In this document: positions 25,443-35,286 of the stretch, one piece after another
Numbering within the stretch: position 1 is the first letter of the stretch
Layout of the letters: each line of letters starts with the position of its first letter
DNA from: Microvirga pakistanensis
GTDB lineage: Bacteria; Pseudomonadota; Alphaproteobacteria; Rhizobiales; Beijerinckiaceae
Assembly: GCF_004458765.1 (NCBI RefSeq)
Contig: NZ_SPJX01000510.1
Location: forward strand, 62,001 to 126,000
Length of the DNA: 64,000 bases
Direction of reading: 5' to 3'
Position numbers and translations under genes: made by a program
The notes under the pieces: generated by a model
What the model saw: the letters and a program-made list of their open reading frames with translations, nothing else
Database searches by the model: none
Told to the model about the DNA's origin: nothing

Positions 25443-26678
25443 ATGGCCGCTAGCGTTACCGATCGTTTTCTCCGTTACGTCGTCATCGACACCCAGTCCG
25501 ACGCGGCGTCCGCGACCCAGCCCTCGACCGAGAAGCAGAAGAACCTCGGCCGTCTGCTGGTCGAGGAACTTCTCGCGATCGGCGTCTCCGACGCCCATCT
25601 CGACGAGCACGGCTACGTCTATGCGACGATTCCATCGAATACGCCCAAGCCCAACGTTCCCGTCATCTGCTTCTGCGCCCACATGGACACCGCGCCGGAC
25701 TTCAGCGGCACCGATGTCAAGCCGCAGATCGTGAGGAACTACCGGGGCGGCGACATCCGGCTTCCCGGCGACCCGAGCCAGATCATTCGGGTTGCGGACC
25801 ACCCCGTTCTGGAGACCATGATCGGCCACGACATCGTCACGTCGGATGGCACGACGCTGCTGGGTGCCGACGACAAGGCGGGCATCGCCGAAATCATGGC
25901 GGCGGCCGAGATCCTGATCAACAACCCGGAGATCCGGCACGGCACGATCCGCATCCTCTTCACCACCGACGAGGAGATCGGCCGCGGCGTCGACAAGGTC
26001 GACCTCGCCAAGCTCGGGGCCGCCTTCGGCTACACCATGGATGGCGAGACGGCCGGCACGGTCGAGGACGAAACCTTCTCCGCCGACGCGGTGGAGATCG
26101 CCATCAAGGGCGTGGCGATCCACCCGGGCTTCGCCTACGGCAAGATGGAGAACGCCATCAGGATCGCCGGCGCCATCATCGATCGTCTGCCGAAAGATAT
26201 GGCGCCCGAGACGACAAAAGGCCGCGACGGGTTCATCCATCCGACCGGCGTGTCGGGCGTCATGGAAAAGGCCCACCTGAGCTTCATCCTCCGCGACTTC
26301 ACGGAGGACGGCCTGAAGGAGAAGGCACGACTGCTCGAAACGATCACCCGGGAGGTGATGGACGATTATCCGGGCTCAAGCTGCTCCTTCACGGTGAAGG
26401 AGCAGTACCGCAACATGAAGGTGGTGCTCGACCGGCATCCCGAGATCGTCGAGCATGCCTTGGAGGCGGTCAGACGGGCCGGCATGACACCGCTGCGCGG
26501 GAGCATCCGGGGCGGCACGGACGGCTCGCGCCTGTCCTTCATGGGATTGCCCTGCGCCAATATCTTCGCCGGCGGTCATGCCTTCCATTCCCCGCTGGAA
26601 TTCGTCAGCAGCCAGGACATGGAAAAGGCGGTGCAGACCATCATCGAGCTCGCCAAGCTCTGGGAGGAGCGCGCGTAA
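25443..26678 (+). CDS. pepT: Peptidase T (tripeptide aminopeptidase), 411 aa
   Basis: M20 family zinc peptidase that releases the N-terminal residue from tripeptides in the cytosol. Metal ligand motifs are in order: CFCAHMDTAPD, LLGADDKAGIAEIM, FTTDEEIGRGV and, near the end, FAGGHAFHSPLEF. The dimerisation domain contains IAIKGVAIHPGFAYGKM. Length matches E. coli PepT (408 residues). Single gene. Confidence 0.95.
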   Translation: MAASVTDRFLRYVVIDTQSDAASATQPSTEKQKNLGRLLVEELLAIGVSDAHLDEHGYVYATIPSNTPKPNVPVICFCAHMDTAPDFSGTDVKPQIVRNYRGGDIRLPGDPSQIIRVADHPVLETMIGHDIVTSDGTTLLGADDKAGIAEIMAAAEILINNPEIRHGTIRILFTTDEEIGRGVDKVDLAKLGAAFGYTMDGETAGTVEDETFSADAVEIAIKGVAIHPGFAYGKMENAIRIAGAIIDRLPKDMAPETTKGRDGFIHPTGVSGVMEKAHLSFILRDFTEDGLKEKARLLETITREVMDDYPGSSCSFTVKEQYRNMKVVLDRHPEIVEHALEAVRRAGMTPLRGSIRGGTDGSRLSFMGLPCANIFAGGHAFHSPLEFVSSQDMEKAVQTIIELAKLWEERA

Positions 26679-26745
26679 GATCCTCGCCGGATCAGGCGGC
26701 GCAAGTTGCCTCTCTGCGAGCCGAATCTTCAAATGCATGGAGAAA

Positions 26746-26763
26746 GGGGCGCTGCTGCGCCCC
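26746..26763. terminator. Bidirectional terminator between convergent pepT and RND genes
   Basis: GGGGCGC (26746-26752), TGCT loop, GCGCCCC (26757-26763), a perfect 7-bp stem. On the minus strand it is followed by TTTCTCC. It lies between genes converging from both sides. Confidence 0.65.
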
Positions 26764-26786
26764 ATTCTGTCGTCCTGCGGTTTCAG

Positions 26787-29700
26787 CTATTCGGCCGCCT
26801 GCAACGCCTGCGCGGCGCGCTCCTCGCCATGAGGCGCAGGGGCTTTCCGCCCGAACCCCATCTTCCCGGCCATGTCCTCCAGCAGGGTGAGCGCGACCGG
26901 AACCACCACGAGGGTCAGCACGGTGGAGCTGATCAGGCCGCCGATCACCGCATGGGCCATGCCGGCGCGCTGCGCGCCGCCCTCCCCTAGCCCGAGCGCC
27001 ATGGGAATCATGCCGAAGATCATCGCCAGCGTGGTCATCAGGATGGGCCGCAGACGCACCTCGGCCGCCTTCATGATCGCGGCGGAGCGCTCCATGCCGC
27101 GCCCGCGCGCCTGATTGACGAAATCGACGAGCAGGATCGCGTTTTTCACTACCAGTCCCATCAGCATGATGAAGCCGATGGCCGACATCATGTTGAGGGT
27201 GGAGCCCCAGGCCAGGAGGCCCAGGAACACGCCGACGAGCGACAGCGGCAGGGATGCCATGATCGCGAGCGGCTGAAGGAAGCTGCCGAACTGCGACGCC
27301 AGGATGATGTAGATGAAGACCACGGCCAGAAGCAGCGCCGAGCCGGCATAGCCGGAGGTCTCCTCGATGTTCTTCGCCGAGCCGCCCGACACGAATTGAT
27401 AGCCTGCGGGCAGCTTCATCTCCTTGAGGGCGGCGCCGATCTCCCGCGTCACGTCGCCGGCGGCGCGGCCGCTGACATTGGCGGTGATCTGCACCTCGCG
27501 GGCGAGATCACGGCGGTTGATCTGGGACGGGCCGACGCCCGGCTCCAGCTTCGCCACCTCGCGCAGGGCCACCATGCGCGGCGTGCCGTCCTCGTTCGTC
27601 AGCTTGCTGGCGAGATAGAGTCGCGACAGGTCCTCGCGCGACTCGCGTCCCGTCTCGGGTAGGCGCACATTGACGTCGTAGTTCTCGCCATTGGGCGCAC
27701 GGTAGCTCGAGGCGTCCTCGCCGGAGAGCAGAGGCCGGAGGGTGTCGGACACCTGCTGCAGGCTGATGCCGAGATCGCTCGCCAGCTCGCGGTCGAGACT
27801 GACCGCGATGGTCGGGCGGGCCGCCTTGAGGCTCGACTCCATATCGACCACGCCGGGAACCTTCGCGATGATCGCGGCGGTCTCCTGTGCGATGCGGGCA
27901 AGCTCGTCGAGATTCGGGCCCTGGATCGAGACCTGCACCGGCTTGCCGTCGCCGACGCCGGGCAGGCTCACCGCGAGGTCGATGCCCGGAATGGCCTTGA
28001 GGCGTTCGCGCATCACGTCGACGAGCTGCGTCGCTGAACGGGTCCGCTCCGCGATCGGCTTGAGGGCGATCGCCACGCTCGCCTCGTTCCTGCCGGCGGC
28101 CTGGCCGCTGTTGATCGCCGTGTAGGTGAAGTCGACTTCCGGAAATTCCTTGATGGCGGCTTCCGCCTGGCGGGCTTTGGTCTGCGTGTAATCCAGGGAC
28201 GAGCCGACGGGAGCCGTCACCTTCACGGTCATCTCGCCCATGTCGGCGGAGGGCACGAACTCGATGCCGATCAGCGGCACGAGCGCGAAACTGCCCGCGA
28301 AGATGCCGATGGCCGCCACCATCACGACCCACCGACGCCGTAGGCTGAACCGCAGCAGCGGGCGGTATACGGCGAGGATTCCCGCCGTCAGCGTATCGGA
28401 CAGGCGCGCGATCCGGCCGAAAAGGCCGCGCGGCTTCCGGCCGATCGACGGATCGTGCCAGACGCTCGACAGCATCGGATCGAGCGTGAACGAGACGAAC
28501 AGCGAGATCAGCACCGCGACCGAGACGGTGATGCCGAACTGGTAGAAGAACTTGCCGATGATGCCGCCCATGAAGGCCACGGGCGCGAACACGGCCACGA
28601 TGGCAAGTGTGGTGGCCATCACGGCGAGGCCGATCTCCTGCGTGCCCTTGAGAGCCGCCTCGAAATGGCCGGCGCCCATCTCAAGATGACGGGCAATGTT
28701 CTCGCGGACCACGATGGCATCGTCGATCAGGATGCCGATCGCGAGCGAGAGCGCCATCAGGGTCATGGTGTTCAGGGTGAAACCCATAAAGGCCAGCGCC
28801 GCGAAGGTTCCGATCACCGAGATCGGCAGCGTGAGGCCGGTGATCACCGTCGAGCGCCACGAGTGCAGGAACAGGAACACGATGGCCACGGTCAAAGCCG
28901 CGCCTTCGAGCATCGTGTGCCTGACGTTCTCGACCGAGCTGCGGATGCCCTTCGACGAGTCCTTCACGACGGACAAAGCCACATCGGACGGCAGGGAGCT
29001 CTTGAGTTCGCTCACGGCGCGGAACACACCGTCGGCCACCTCGATCGTGTTGGCGCCCTGCACCTTCACCACGTCCACCGCGAGAGCGGGCTTGCCGTTG
29101 TAGAGCGCGAGGCTCGTCTTTTCCTCCTGACCGTCGATCACATCGGCGACTTCGGACAGGCGCACGGGCGAGCCGCCGCGCTGGGCGACGATGAAGCTGC
29201 CGATCTCGCGCGGTTCCTTCACCGATCCCTCGATCTGCACGACCTTGTCCTCGCGCCCGCGGGTCACGTTGCCGGCCGGAAGATCCTGGTTCTCGGAGCG
29301 GATCGTCGCCACCACCTGATCCACTCCGATGGCGAGCGCCTGCATGCGGTCGGGCTTCAGCCGCACCTCGACCTGGCGCTTCACGCCGCCCACAATGGTG
29401 GCGCTGCCCACGCCGCGCACGGTCTGGATGCGCTTGAGAACGATCTCGTCGGCGAGCGTCGTCAGCTCGCGCAGGGACCGCGAAGGCGATTCCACGGCGA
29501 TCGACACGATGGGAGCGCTGTCGGGATCGAACCGGGTGACGGTCGGGTCGTCGACCTCGTCGCGCAGCTGGCCGCGGATGCCCGCCACCTTCTCACGCAC
29601 ATCCTGCACCGCGACGGCGGCGAGGGTGTCGAGCGTGAACTGCGCGATCACGATGGAGCGTCCCTCGACGGAGCGCGAGGTGAGCGTGTCAAGGCCGCTG

Positions 29701-29921
29701 ATCGTGTTGACGGCATCCTCGATCTTGCGCGTGACGTCGCTTTCCACCGCCTCCGGCGACGCTCCTGGATAGGTGGCGGTCACCACCACGGTCGGAATGT
29801 CCACGTCGGGGAACTGATCCACGCCGAGGCGCTGATAGGAGAACAACCCGACCACGAGGATCGCCACCATCATCATGGTGGCGAACACCGGATTGTTGAT
29901 GCTGATGCGAGTCAGGAACAT
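26787..29921 (-). CDS. RND efflux pump inner-membrane transporter (HAE1-type), 1044 aa
   Basis: Twelve membrane segments and two large periplasmic loops, beginning [20 protein letters not shown]. The proton-relay segment [16 protein letters not shown] with the Asp pair is intact, as are [15 protein letters not shown] and the second-half counterpart [15 protein letters not shown]. It exports lipophilic compounds across the envelope with its adaptor. The start is one base after the adaptor stop, so they are coupled. No outer-membrane channel gene is adjacent; a TolC supplied from elsewhere is likely. Confidence 0.95.
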   Translation of the reverse strand: MFLTRISINNPVFATMMMVAILVVGLFSYQRLGVDQFPDVDIPTVVVTATYPGASPEAVESDVTRKIEDAVNTISGLDTLTSRSVEGRSIVIAQFTLDTLAAVAVQDVREKVAGIRGQLRDEVDDPTVTRFDPDSAPIVSIAVESPSRSLRELTTLADEIVLKRIQTVRGVGSATIVGGVKRQVEVRLKPDRMQALAIGVDQVVATIRSENQDLPAGNVTRGREDKVVQIEGSVKEPREIGSFIVAQRGGSPVRLSEVADVIDGQEEKTSLALYNGKPALAVDVVKVQGANTIEVADGVFRAVSELKSSLPSDVALSVVKDSSKGIRSSVENVRHTMLEGAALTVAIVFLFLHSWRSTVITGLTLPISVIGTFAALAFMGFTLNTMTLMALSLAIGILIDDAIVVRENIARHLEMGAGHFEAALKGTQEIGLAVMATTLAIVAVFAPVAFMGGIIGKFFYQFGITVSVAVLISLFVSFTLDPMLSSVWHDPSIGRKPRGLFGRIARLSDTLTAGILAVYRPLLRFSLRRRWVVMVAAIGIFAGSFALVPLIGIEFVPSADMGEMTVKVTAPVGSSLDYTQTKARQAEAAIKEFPEVDFTYTAINSGQAAGRNEASVAIALKPIAERTRSATQLVDVMRERLKAIPGIDLAVSLPGVGDGKPVQVSIQGPNLDELARIAQETAAIIAKVPGVVDMESSLKAARPTIAVSLDRELASDLGISLQQVSDTLRPLLSGEDASSYRAPNGENYDVNVRLPETGRESREDLSRLYLASKLTNEDGTPRMVALREVAKLEPGVGPSQINRRDLAREVQITANVSGRAAGDVTREIGAALKEMKLPAGYQFVSGGSAKNIEETSGYAGSALLLAVVFIYIILASQFGSFLQPLAIMASLPLSLVGVFLGLLAWGSTLNMMSAIGFIMLMGLVVKNAILLVDFVNQARGRGMERSAAIMKAAEVRLRPILMTTLAMIFGMIPMALGLGEGGAQRAGMAHAVIGGLISSTVLTLVVVPVALTLLEDMAGKMGFGRKAPAPHGEERAAQALQAAE

Positions 29922-29922
29922 C

Positions 29923-31035
29923 TCAACGACTGCCGATCCGGACCGGCGTGCCCGGTTCAAGAGTGATGGACGGGGCGCTCACGATGATGTCGCCCGCCCC
30001 AAGGCCCGACGTCACGGCGACCAAATTGGCCGTGGCGTCCTGCGAGACCTCGACCGGCTGCCGGGCGATCGTCTCGCCGTCGATCTTAAGAACGTAGCGG
30101 CGGCCTCGGTCGCCACGGACCGCCTCCGGCGGAACCGCGACAGCATCCCGCACCTCGCGCACCACGATGTCGCCGGAGGCGAACATGCCGCCGCGCAGGA
30201 TCGTGTCGCCGTTCTCGACCCGAATGTAGACCGGGATCGAGCGCGAGCCCGTCTTCGTTGTGGGATTGATCCGCTCGACGCGGCCCGTGAACTCGCGCCC
30301 TTCGAGACCCGGCACACGGAACAGCGCCTTCTGCCCGACAGCCACGCGCGCGATCTCGTTCGTGGGCACCGGAGCCTCGATCTCGAGCCGCGACAGATCG
30401 ATGATGACGAGGAGCTTTCCGTCCACCGGGACCTTGTCGCCCGGATTGACCGCACGCTCCGACACGAAACCATCCATGGGAGCCCTGACGACAGCATCCT
30501 CGAGCGCCTTGCGGGCCAGATCGACCTGCGCCTGCATGGCACGCACGCTCGCCTGCGCGGTGCGATAGGCGCTCTCGACCTCGTCCACCGCAGCCTGCGC
30601 CGCATAGCCCTTCTGCTGCAGGCTGAGCTTCATCGAGCGGTTCTTCTCCGCCAGCGCGAGCTGGGCCTTGGAGGATTCCAGGTTCGCCACGCGCTCGTTC
30701 AGGCGCGAGGTCAGGTCCTCGGTGTCGAGGCGCACGAGAACGTCACCCTTCTTCACCGGTTGACCCTCCTGCACCAGAACGTCGGACACCTTCGCGGCCA
30801 CCTCGGACTTCAGCGTCGTCTGGTCGATGGGACGCAAGGTTCCGGCAAGCGGCACGGTGAAGTGCAGATCGGTCGCACGCACGGCGAACGTCTCGCTCGC
30901 GGCGAGCTCGGTGACGGCAGGCGCGCTCGGCTGGATCACGGCCTGGGCGGTATCGCCCTTCATGGTGCGGGCGCCCCCGACCCCGAGAGCAACGATGCCG
31001 ATCGCGGCGAGCGCGAAGGTGACTTTCTTCTTCAC
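29923..31035 (-). CDS. RND efflux periplasmic adaptor (membrane fusion protein), 370 aa
   Basis: The GTG at 31035 follows GAGGGC at normal spacing. A signal or anchor segment (VTFALAAIGIVALGVGGA) is followed by a lipoyl half (AAKVSDVLVQEGQPVKKGDV), a helical hairpin (RLNERVANLESSKAQLALAE), the second lipoyl half (DAVVRAPMDGFVSERAVNPG) and the beta-barrel. There is no lipobox cysteine. It bridges the RND pump to an outer-membrane channel. Operon order is padR, adaptor, pump. Confidence 0.93.
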   Translation of the reverse strand: MKKKVTFALAAIGIVALGVGGARTMKGDTAQAVIQPSAPAVTELAASETFAVRATDLHFTVPLAGTLRPIDQTTLKSEVAAKVSDVLVQEGQPVKKGDVLVRLDTEDLTSRLNERVANLESSKAQLALAEKNRSMKLSLQQKGYAAQAAVDEVESAYRTAQASVRAMQAQVDLARKALEDAVVRAPMDGFVSERAVNPGDKVPVDGKLLVIIDLSRLEIEAPVPTNEIARVAVGQKALFRVPGLEGREFTGRVERINPTTKTGSRSIPVYIRVENGDTILRGGMFASGDIVVREVRDAVAVPPEAVRGDRGRRYVLKIDGETIARQPVEVSQDATANLVAVTSGLGAGDIIVSAPSITLEPGTPVRIGSR

Positions 31036-31045
31036 GGCTATGCCC

Positions 31046-31630
31046 TCAGAGATCAGACCCGACGAGATCGTCGGATGTTTTCCTGTCTTGACGGTTCTGG
31101 CTGCGGCCGAGCTCGTCCAGGAAACCGGGAACGTTCCTGCGCAGGAACGCGAGCTCCGCATCGGCCAGCTCCATCCCCATGCGCACCAGGAAACGATGCC
31201 CCGGGCGGCAGACCCCCGTGGCGGCTTCCGTCTCGGCCTTGATTTGTTCGAGTTCCGCGATCCGATGAGCAAGGACATCGCGCAGTTTCGCGGGGGGAAG
31301 CAGATCGGCGAACATCAGGAGCGTGACGAGTTCGGAGCGGATCTTGTGCCGCCCCTCGGAAGCCTGGAGCGAAGCGGCCAGCACGGTGCGGCCCCGTTCG
31401 AGCAGGGTATAGACGGTCTTGTTGGGCCGTCCGTCCTGGACGACCACCCGTGCGGACACGAAGCCTTCCCGCTCAAGGAGCTTCAAGGCGGCATAAATCC
31501 CGCTCGGGGCGACATCCATGAAGCGTGAGAAAACCTCCTCGACGCGCTTCTTGATCTCGTAGCCGGAGGCATCGCCCATCGACAGGACAGCCAGGCACAG
31601 CGTTTTTGTGTCCAAACTGGAATACTCCAT
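31046..31630 (-). CDS. PadR-family transcriptional regulator, 194 aa
   Basis: Winged-helix N-terminal domain with the PadR pattern LAVLSMGDASGYEIKKRVEE, then PSGIYAALKLLEREGFVSAR and VYTLLERGR. A C-terminal helical dimerisation domain follows (LRDVLAHRIAELEQIKAETE). PadR proteins often repress efflux genes and are released by aromatic compounds. It ends 10 bases before the adaptor gene, so it is probably autoregulated with the pump. Confidence 0.92.
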   Translation of the reverse strand: MEYSSLDTKTLCLAVLSMGDASGYEIKKRVEEVFSRFMDVAPSGIYAALKLLEREGFVSARVVVQDGRPNKTVYTLLERGRTVLAASLQASEGRHKIRSELVTLLMFADLLPPAKLRDVLAHRIAELEQIKAETEAATGVCRPGHRFLVRMGMELADAELAFLRRNVPGFLDELGRSQNRQDRKTSDDLVGSDL

Positions 31631-31809
31631 TCTGGACTATAATTTAAGAACGACATTGCGGCCCGTCAATGCCTGACGGCAGGGTCGGAGCCCCCTGTTG
31701 CCGCTCCGGACCTTTGGCTTGGCTTTATCTTCGGGTGCGGGAGCCAGGCTGTATACGGCAAGGCCCGGCGAGCGTCGTGGCAGATCGCTTCATGCCTCCC
31801 GGGAGACCC

Positions 31810-33696
31810 TCACAGCCCGGAGGGACCTGCAGCGGATGCCAAGCGCGTCTGCGAGGCGAGTCGGATCGGCGCATTGACGGCGCCATAGCCCTGGTAGGCG
31901 CGCCGCTCGACGATTTCGAAGAAGAAGCCGCCCTCCATGGTCTTGGTATAGACCTGAAAGTACTCGGCGCCCCCCTCCCGGTCATAGAGAATATGGGACG
32001 CCCGAAGCCGCTCCACCTCCTCGGCGGAGAGATCGGTTCTCACCTCGAGATCGTCATAGTAATTCTCCGGGATGGGCAGGAGGTCGACGCCATGGGCCTC
32101 GAGGGCGGCGACGGTCGCGAAGATGTCGTCGGTTGCAAGCGCGATATGCTGGACGCCCGAGCCGAAAAGCTCGCTCAGGAAGCGGGACGACAGCGTGCGT
32201 TGGCTTTGCGATGCATTGAGGATCAGGCGCAATGCTCCGTCGCCGGTTTCGATAGCCTGACTCTGCACCACGCCGCCGGGATCGATCACCGTCTGAACCG
32301 GCGTCTTCCGGACGTCGAGAAGGGACGTGTAGAACAGAAGCCAGGTCAGCATCTCCTCGTAATGCATGGACTGGGACACGTGATCGACCTTTATCAGTCC
32401 GGCTCCCGTGAAATCCTCCGTTGCGACGGCTGCGAAATCCACATCCCACAGCCGGTCGAGACCGCTCCCGTGATCCACGAAATAAAGAAGGCTCCCACCG
32501 AGTCCGCGGACCGCCGGGATGTTCATCTCCCCCGGGCCGACCGGCTGCTGGAAGGGCTGATCGAGGAGGGCGACGGCCCGCTTCACCGTCCCCGGCGCGT
32601 CATCGACGCGAAGCGCGAGGGCGCACACGGATGTCCCGTGCGTGATGTTGAAGGAATGAGCGAACCCTTCCTTGTCGGCGTTCACGACGATGTTGATGTC
32701 ACCCTGCCGCCAGCGCGTCACTGCCTTCGAACGGTGCATGCCGGCTTTGCGGAATCCAAGCCCGCTCAGCACGCGCTCGAACCCGGCCGCACTTCGCTCG
32801 TCGACGGCGAATTCGATGAACTCGATGCCTGAGCACGTTGCTTTCGGCGGAAGCTCCGGCAGACCGGGAACGGACGTTTCGGTTCGCCTGCGAAGCTCGT
32901 CCAGCATGACCATGAGAGATCGCTGCCCGTCGACGGCAACGCTGCGGGCTGAGCCTGCGCGGAAGCGATCGTTGAAGATCTCCAGAGACAGCAGCCCGTC
33001 GAACCCCGTCGCGCCGAGAGCCTGCATGAAGTCGTCGACCGGCAGATCGCCCTGGCCCGGGAAGCAGCGATAATGCCGGCTCCAGGAGAGATAATCCATG
33101 TCGAGCTTGGGCGCGTCGGCCATCTGCACCAGGAAGATCCTGTCCGGGGGAATCGAGCGGATCGCCGACAGATCGGTTCCGCGTGCGAGGATGTGGAAGG
33201 AATCGAGCACCAATCCGACGGCAGGGTGGTTCGCCCGCCGCACGACCTCCCAGGAGTCGCGGTAATCGTGAATATGGCGCCCCCAGGAGAGAGCCTCGAA
33301 GGCTACGCGCATGCCGCGCTTCGCGGCGCGCTCACCGAGTTCGTGAAAATCGGCCGCGGCGCGCTCGATACCGCCTAGGGAATCAGGCGAGACGTTGCTG
33401 CACACCATCAACAGATCGCAGCCGAGTTCCTGCATCACGTCGAACTTGCGCTCGGCACGGGCGAAAACCTTGGACCGCTGCGGCTCGGGCATGCCCTCGA
33501 AATCGCGGAACGGCTGGAAGGTGATCGTCTTGAGCCCGAGGCCCTCGATCATGCGCCGCGCATCGGCCGGCGTGCCGTTGAAGGAGAGAAGGTCGTTCTC
33601 GAAGATCTCGACCCCCTTGAACTGCGCGGCCGCGATGGCCTCGATCTTTTCGGTCAGCGTTCCGCTCAGACAGACGGTGGCGATGGCAGTGCGCAT
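31810..33696 (-). CDS. quiC: 3-Dehydroshikimate dehydratase fused to a VOC/HPPD-like domain, 628 aa
   Basis: Converts 3-dehydroshikimate to protocatechuate, the committing step of quinate/shikimate catabolism. Residues 1-280 form an AP-endonuclease-2-type TIM barrel (RTAIATVCLSGTLTEKIEAI, VEIFENDLLSF, FEALSWGRHIHDY, VGLVLDSFHILARGTD, LSLEIFND) with metal-binding His, Glu and Asp. Residues about 300-615 form a two-part VOC domain like 4-hydroxyphenylpyruvate dioxygenase (IEFIEFAVDE, KVDHVSQSMHYEEML, GVQHIALATDD, FFFEIVERR). This fused form is the QuiC1 type. It is often mis-annotated as HPPD. Two GntR genes are upstream on the same strand. Confidence 0.9.
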   Translation of the reverse strand: MRTAIATVCLSGTLTEKIEAIAAAQFKGVEIFENDLLSFNGTPADARRMIEGLGLKTITFQPFRDFEGMPEPQRSKVFARAERKFDVMQELGCDLLMVCSNVSPDSLGGIERAAADFHELGERAAKRGMRVAFEALSWGRHIHDYRDSWEVVRRANHPAVGLVLDSFHILARGTDLSAIRSIPPDRIFLVQMADAPKLDMDYLSWSRHYRCFPGQGDLPVDDFMQALGATGFDGLLSLEIFNDRFRAGSARSVAVDGQRSLMVMLDELRRRTETSVPGLPELPPKATCSGIEFIEFAVDERSAAGFERVLSGLGFRKAGMHRSKAVTRWRQGDINIVVNADKEGFAHSFNITHGTSVCALALRVDDAPGTVKRAVALLDQPFQQPVGPGEMNIPAVRGLGGSLLYFVDHGSGLDRLWDVDFAAVATEDFTGAGLIKVDHVSQSMHYEEMLTWLLFYTSLLDVRKTPVQTVIDPGGVVQSQAIETGDGALRLILNASQSQRTLSSRFLSELFGSGVQHIALATDDIFATVAALEAHGVDLLPIPENYYDDLEVRTDLSAEEVERLRASHILYDREGGAEYFQVYTKTMEGGFFFEIVERRAYQGYGAVNAPIRLASQTRLASAAGPSGL

Positions 33697-33761
33697 GCGT
33701 GTCGACCCAGTTCCCTCAAGGTTTCGGAAGAGCGTTGCCGGTCAGGATCGCTCTTTCTCCG

Positions 33762-34439
33762 CTATTTGATCGTTCCCGTGGCGAGCGCGTGCTCGACCCC
33801 GCCCGCGACGTGGCGCGTCAGGACTTCGCCGGCCTTTGCCGCGTCCCTTTTCAGGGCGCATTCCAGAAGAAGCGCATGCTCCTGCTCCGCGATGTCCCCG
33901 CGATAGCTCAGGGCGATCATCTGGTAGCGAAGGTATTTGTCGAACACCGCCGCATGGGTGTCGATCAGCATCCTCGAACCGCAGGCGGAAATCAGCGCCT
34001 GATGGAACTGCCAGTCATACTGCTTCCACTCCTCCGTATGACTTCGGTCCCCCTCGGCCATCCGCGCCTCCATGCGCGCCAACCGATGGTGGGCGGCAAC
34101 GACACGGCCCTCCCATTCCATGTCGCCCACGCGGAAGGATTGCTCCAGGGCGCGGCATTCCAGCAATTGCCGGAGTGCGGCGATCTCCTTGAGGTTCGCG
34201 ATCGAGACGGGGGCGACCTCGAAGCCCCTCTGGCCTTCGGCGACGACGAGCCGCTCGGACGAAAGACGGTTCAGGATCTCCCGGAGCGTGCTGACGCTCG
34301 CACCGTAATCCGCTTTCAGCTGCTCGAGCTTCAGCTTCCTGCCGGGAGCGAGACGGCCGAACACGATGTCCGTCCGGATCCTGCGATAGGCATTCTCGCC
34401 GATTCCCTGAAGCTGCGGGGTCGTCACAACGGTGGTCAT
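33762..34439 (-). CDS. GntR-family regulator (FCD type), 225 aa
   Basis: Winged helix (YRRIRTDIVFGRLAPGRKLK, then YGASVSTLREILNRLSSERL) and a helical FCD effector domain with metal-binding His and Asp positions (MEWEGRVVAAHHRLARME, then DWQFHQALISACGS). It overlaps the preceding GntR gene by ATGA and is closely related to it, a tandem duplication. Together they probably control quiC on one side and the TRAP/aro genes on the other. Confidence 0.9.
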   Translation of the reverse strand: MTTVVTTPQLQGIGENAYRRIRTDIVFGRLAPGRKLKLEQLKADYGASVSTLREILNRLSSERLVVAEGQRGFEVAPVSIANLKEIAALRQLLECRALEQSFRVGDMEWEGRVVAAHHRLARMEARMAEGDRSHTEEWKQYDWQFHQALISACGSRMLIDTHAAVFDKYLRYQMIALSYRGDIAEQEHALLLECALKRDAAKAGEVLTRHVAGGVEHALATGTIK

Positions 34440-35104
34440 CGCAGGACCCCGCTGCTCAATGTGTCGTCCACACATCCGTTCACGTGCCGGGTGAGCACGT
34501 CGCAGGCCCGCTCGGCATTTCGGCTCAGGGCGCATTCGAGAAGGAGTCTATGCTCTGCGGCGGCGATCTCGCCGCGGAAGACGAGCGCCACCATCTGATA
34601 GCGGAGATACTGGTCGAAGACGCCCCCGTAGAGATCGAGGAGGGTCTGCGATCCGCAGGCCTCGATGAGCGATTGATGGAACTCCCGATCGTATCTCTTC
34701 CAGAGTTCCGTTCCGGCCGTTTCGCCCGCCAGCATCCGCCGTTCCATCACGGCGAGCTTGTGATGGGCGGCGACCACGCGGCTTTCCCATTCCAGGTCGC
34801 CGGCGGCGAAGGACAGAGGAAGCGCGTAGGTTTCGAGGAGGAGCCGCATCGCTGCGACATCCCGCAGTCCCGCAGGGGAAACCGGGGCAACCCGAAAGCC
34901 GCGCTGGTCCTCGGCGATCACCAGACCCTCCGAGGAGAGGCGACTCAGGATTTCCCGGACGGTGCTGACGCTGGCGCCGTAATCCTTCGCCAGTCGATCG
35001 AGACGGAGCCGGCTCGCAGGTTTGAGGCGGCCGAATACGATATCCGCCCGGATCCTGTCATAGGCCAGGTCCGCAATCGACGTTGCCAACAACTCGATCT
35101 TCAT
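34436..35104 (-). CDS. GntR-family regulator (FCD type), 222 aa, paralogue of 33762-34439
   Basis: Same architecture as the downstream neighbour: DNA-binding half (YDRIRADIVFGRLKPASRLR, YGASVSTVREILSRLSSEGL) and FCD half (LEWESRVVAAHHKLAVME, YDREFHQSLIEACGS). It is first in the minus-strand operon and divergent from the TRAP operon. The intergenic region carries a strong 15-bp inverted repeat. The two proteins could form a heterodimer or respond to different intermediates. Confidence 0.9.
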   Translation of the reverse strand: MKIELLATSIADLAYDRIRADIVFGRLKPASRLRLDRLAKDYGASVSTVREILSRLSSEGLVIAEDQRGFRVAPVSPAGLRDVAAMRLLLETYALPLSFAAGDLEWESRVVAAHHKLAVMERRMLAGETAGTELWKRYDREFHQSLIEACGSQTLLDLYGGVFDQYLRYQMVALVFRGEIAAAEHRLLLECALSRNAERACDVLTRHVNGCVDDTLSSGVLR

Positions 35105-35169
35105 GCCGCCACGCTCGCGAACACCTCAGGTTCCCGCCTGTCACCCCATGGAACCCCGTCCTGGTGACA

Positions 35170-35227
35170 TGATGATCGTCAAATTATCAGATGATTTTGA
35201 AAAAAGCTATTGATTTGACGATCATCA
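35170..35227. promoter_or_regulatory. Two facing copies of a GntR-like operator
   Basis: TGATGATCGTCAAAT (35170-35184) and its exact complement ATTTGACGATCATCA (35213-35227) are 28 bases apart. Each arm holds the near-palindromic 12-mer TGATGATCGTCA, so these look like two dimer sites in opposite orientation, centred 46 bases apart. They sit between the divergent gntR and TRAP promoters in an AT-rich stretch. Confidence 0.7.
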
Positions 35228-35286
35228 GAGAAGATAGTCCCGATAAGACGCATGAAAAACGCGCGCCACATTCAGGAGAGGAACAC

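Noticed and set aside
28455..29966. Plus-strand open frame of 503 codons opposite the RND pump gene
   Set aside because: Composition is rich in His, Arg, Asp and Gly as expected for the antisense of a membrane-protein gene; the RND reading is certain.
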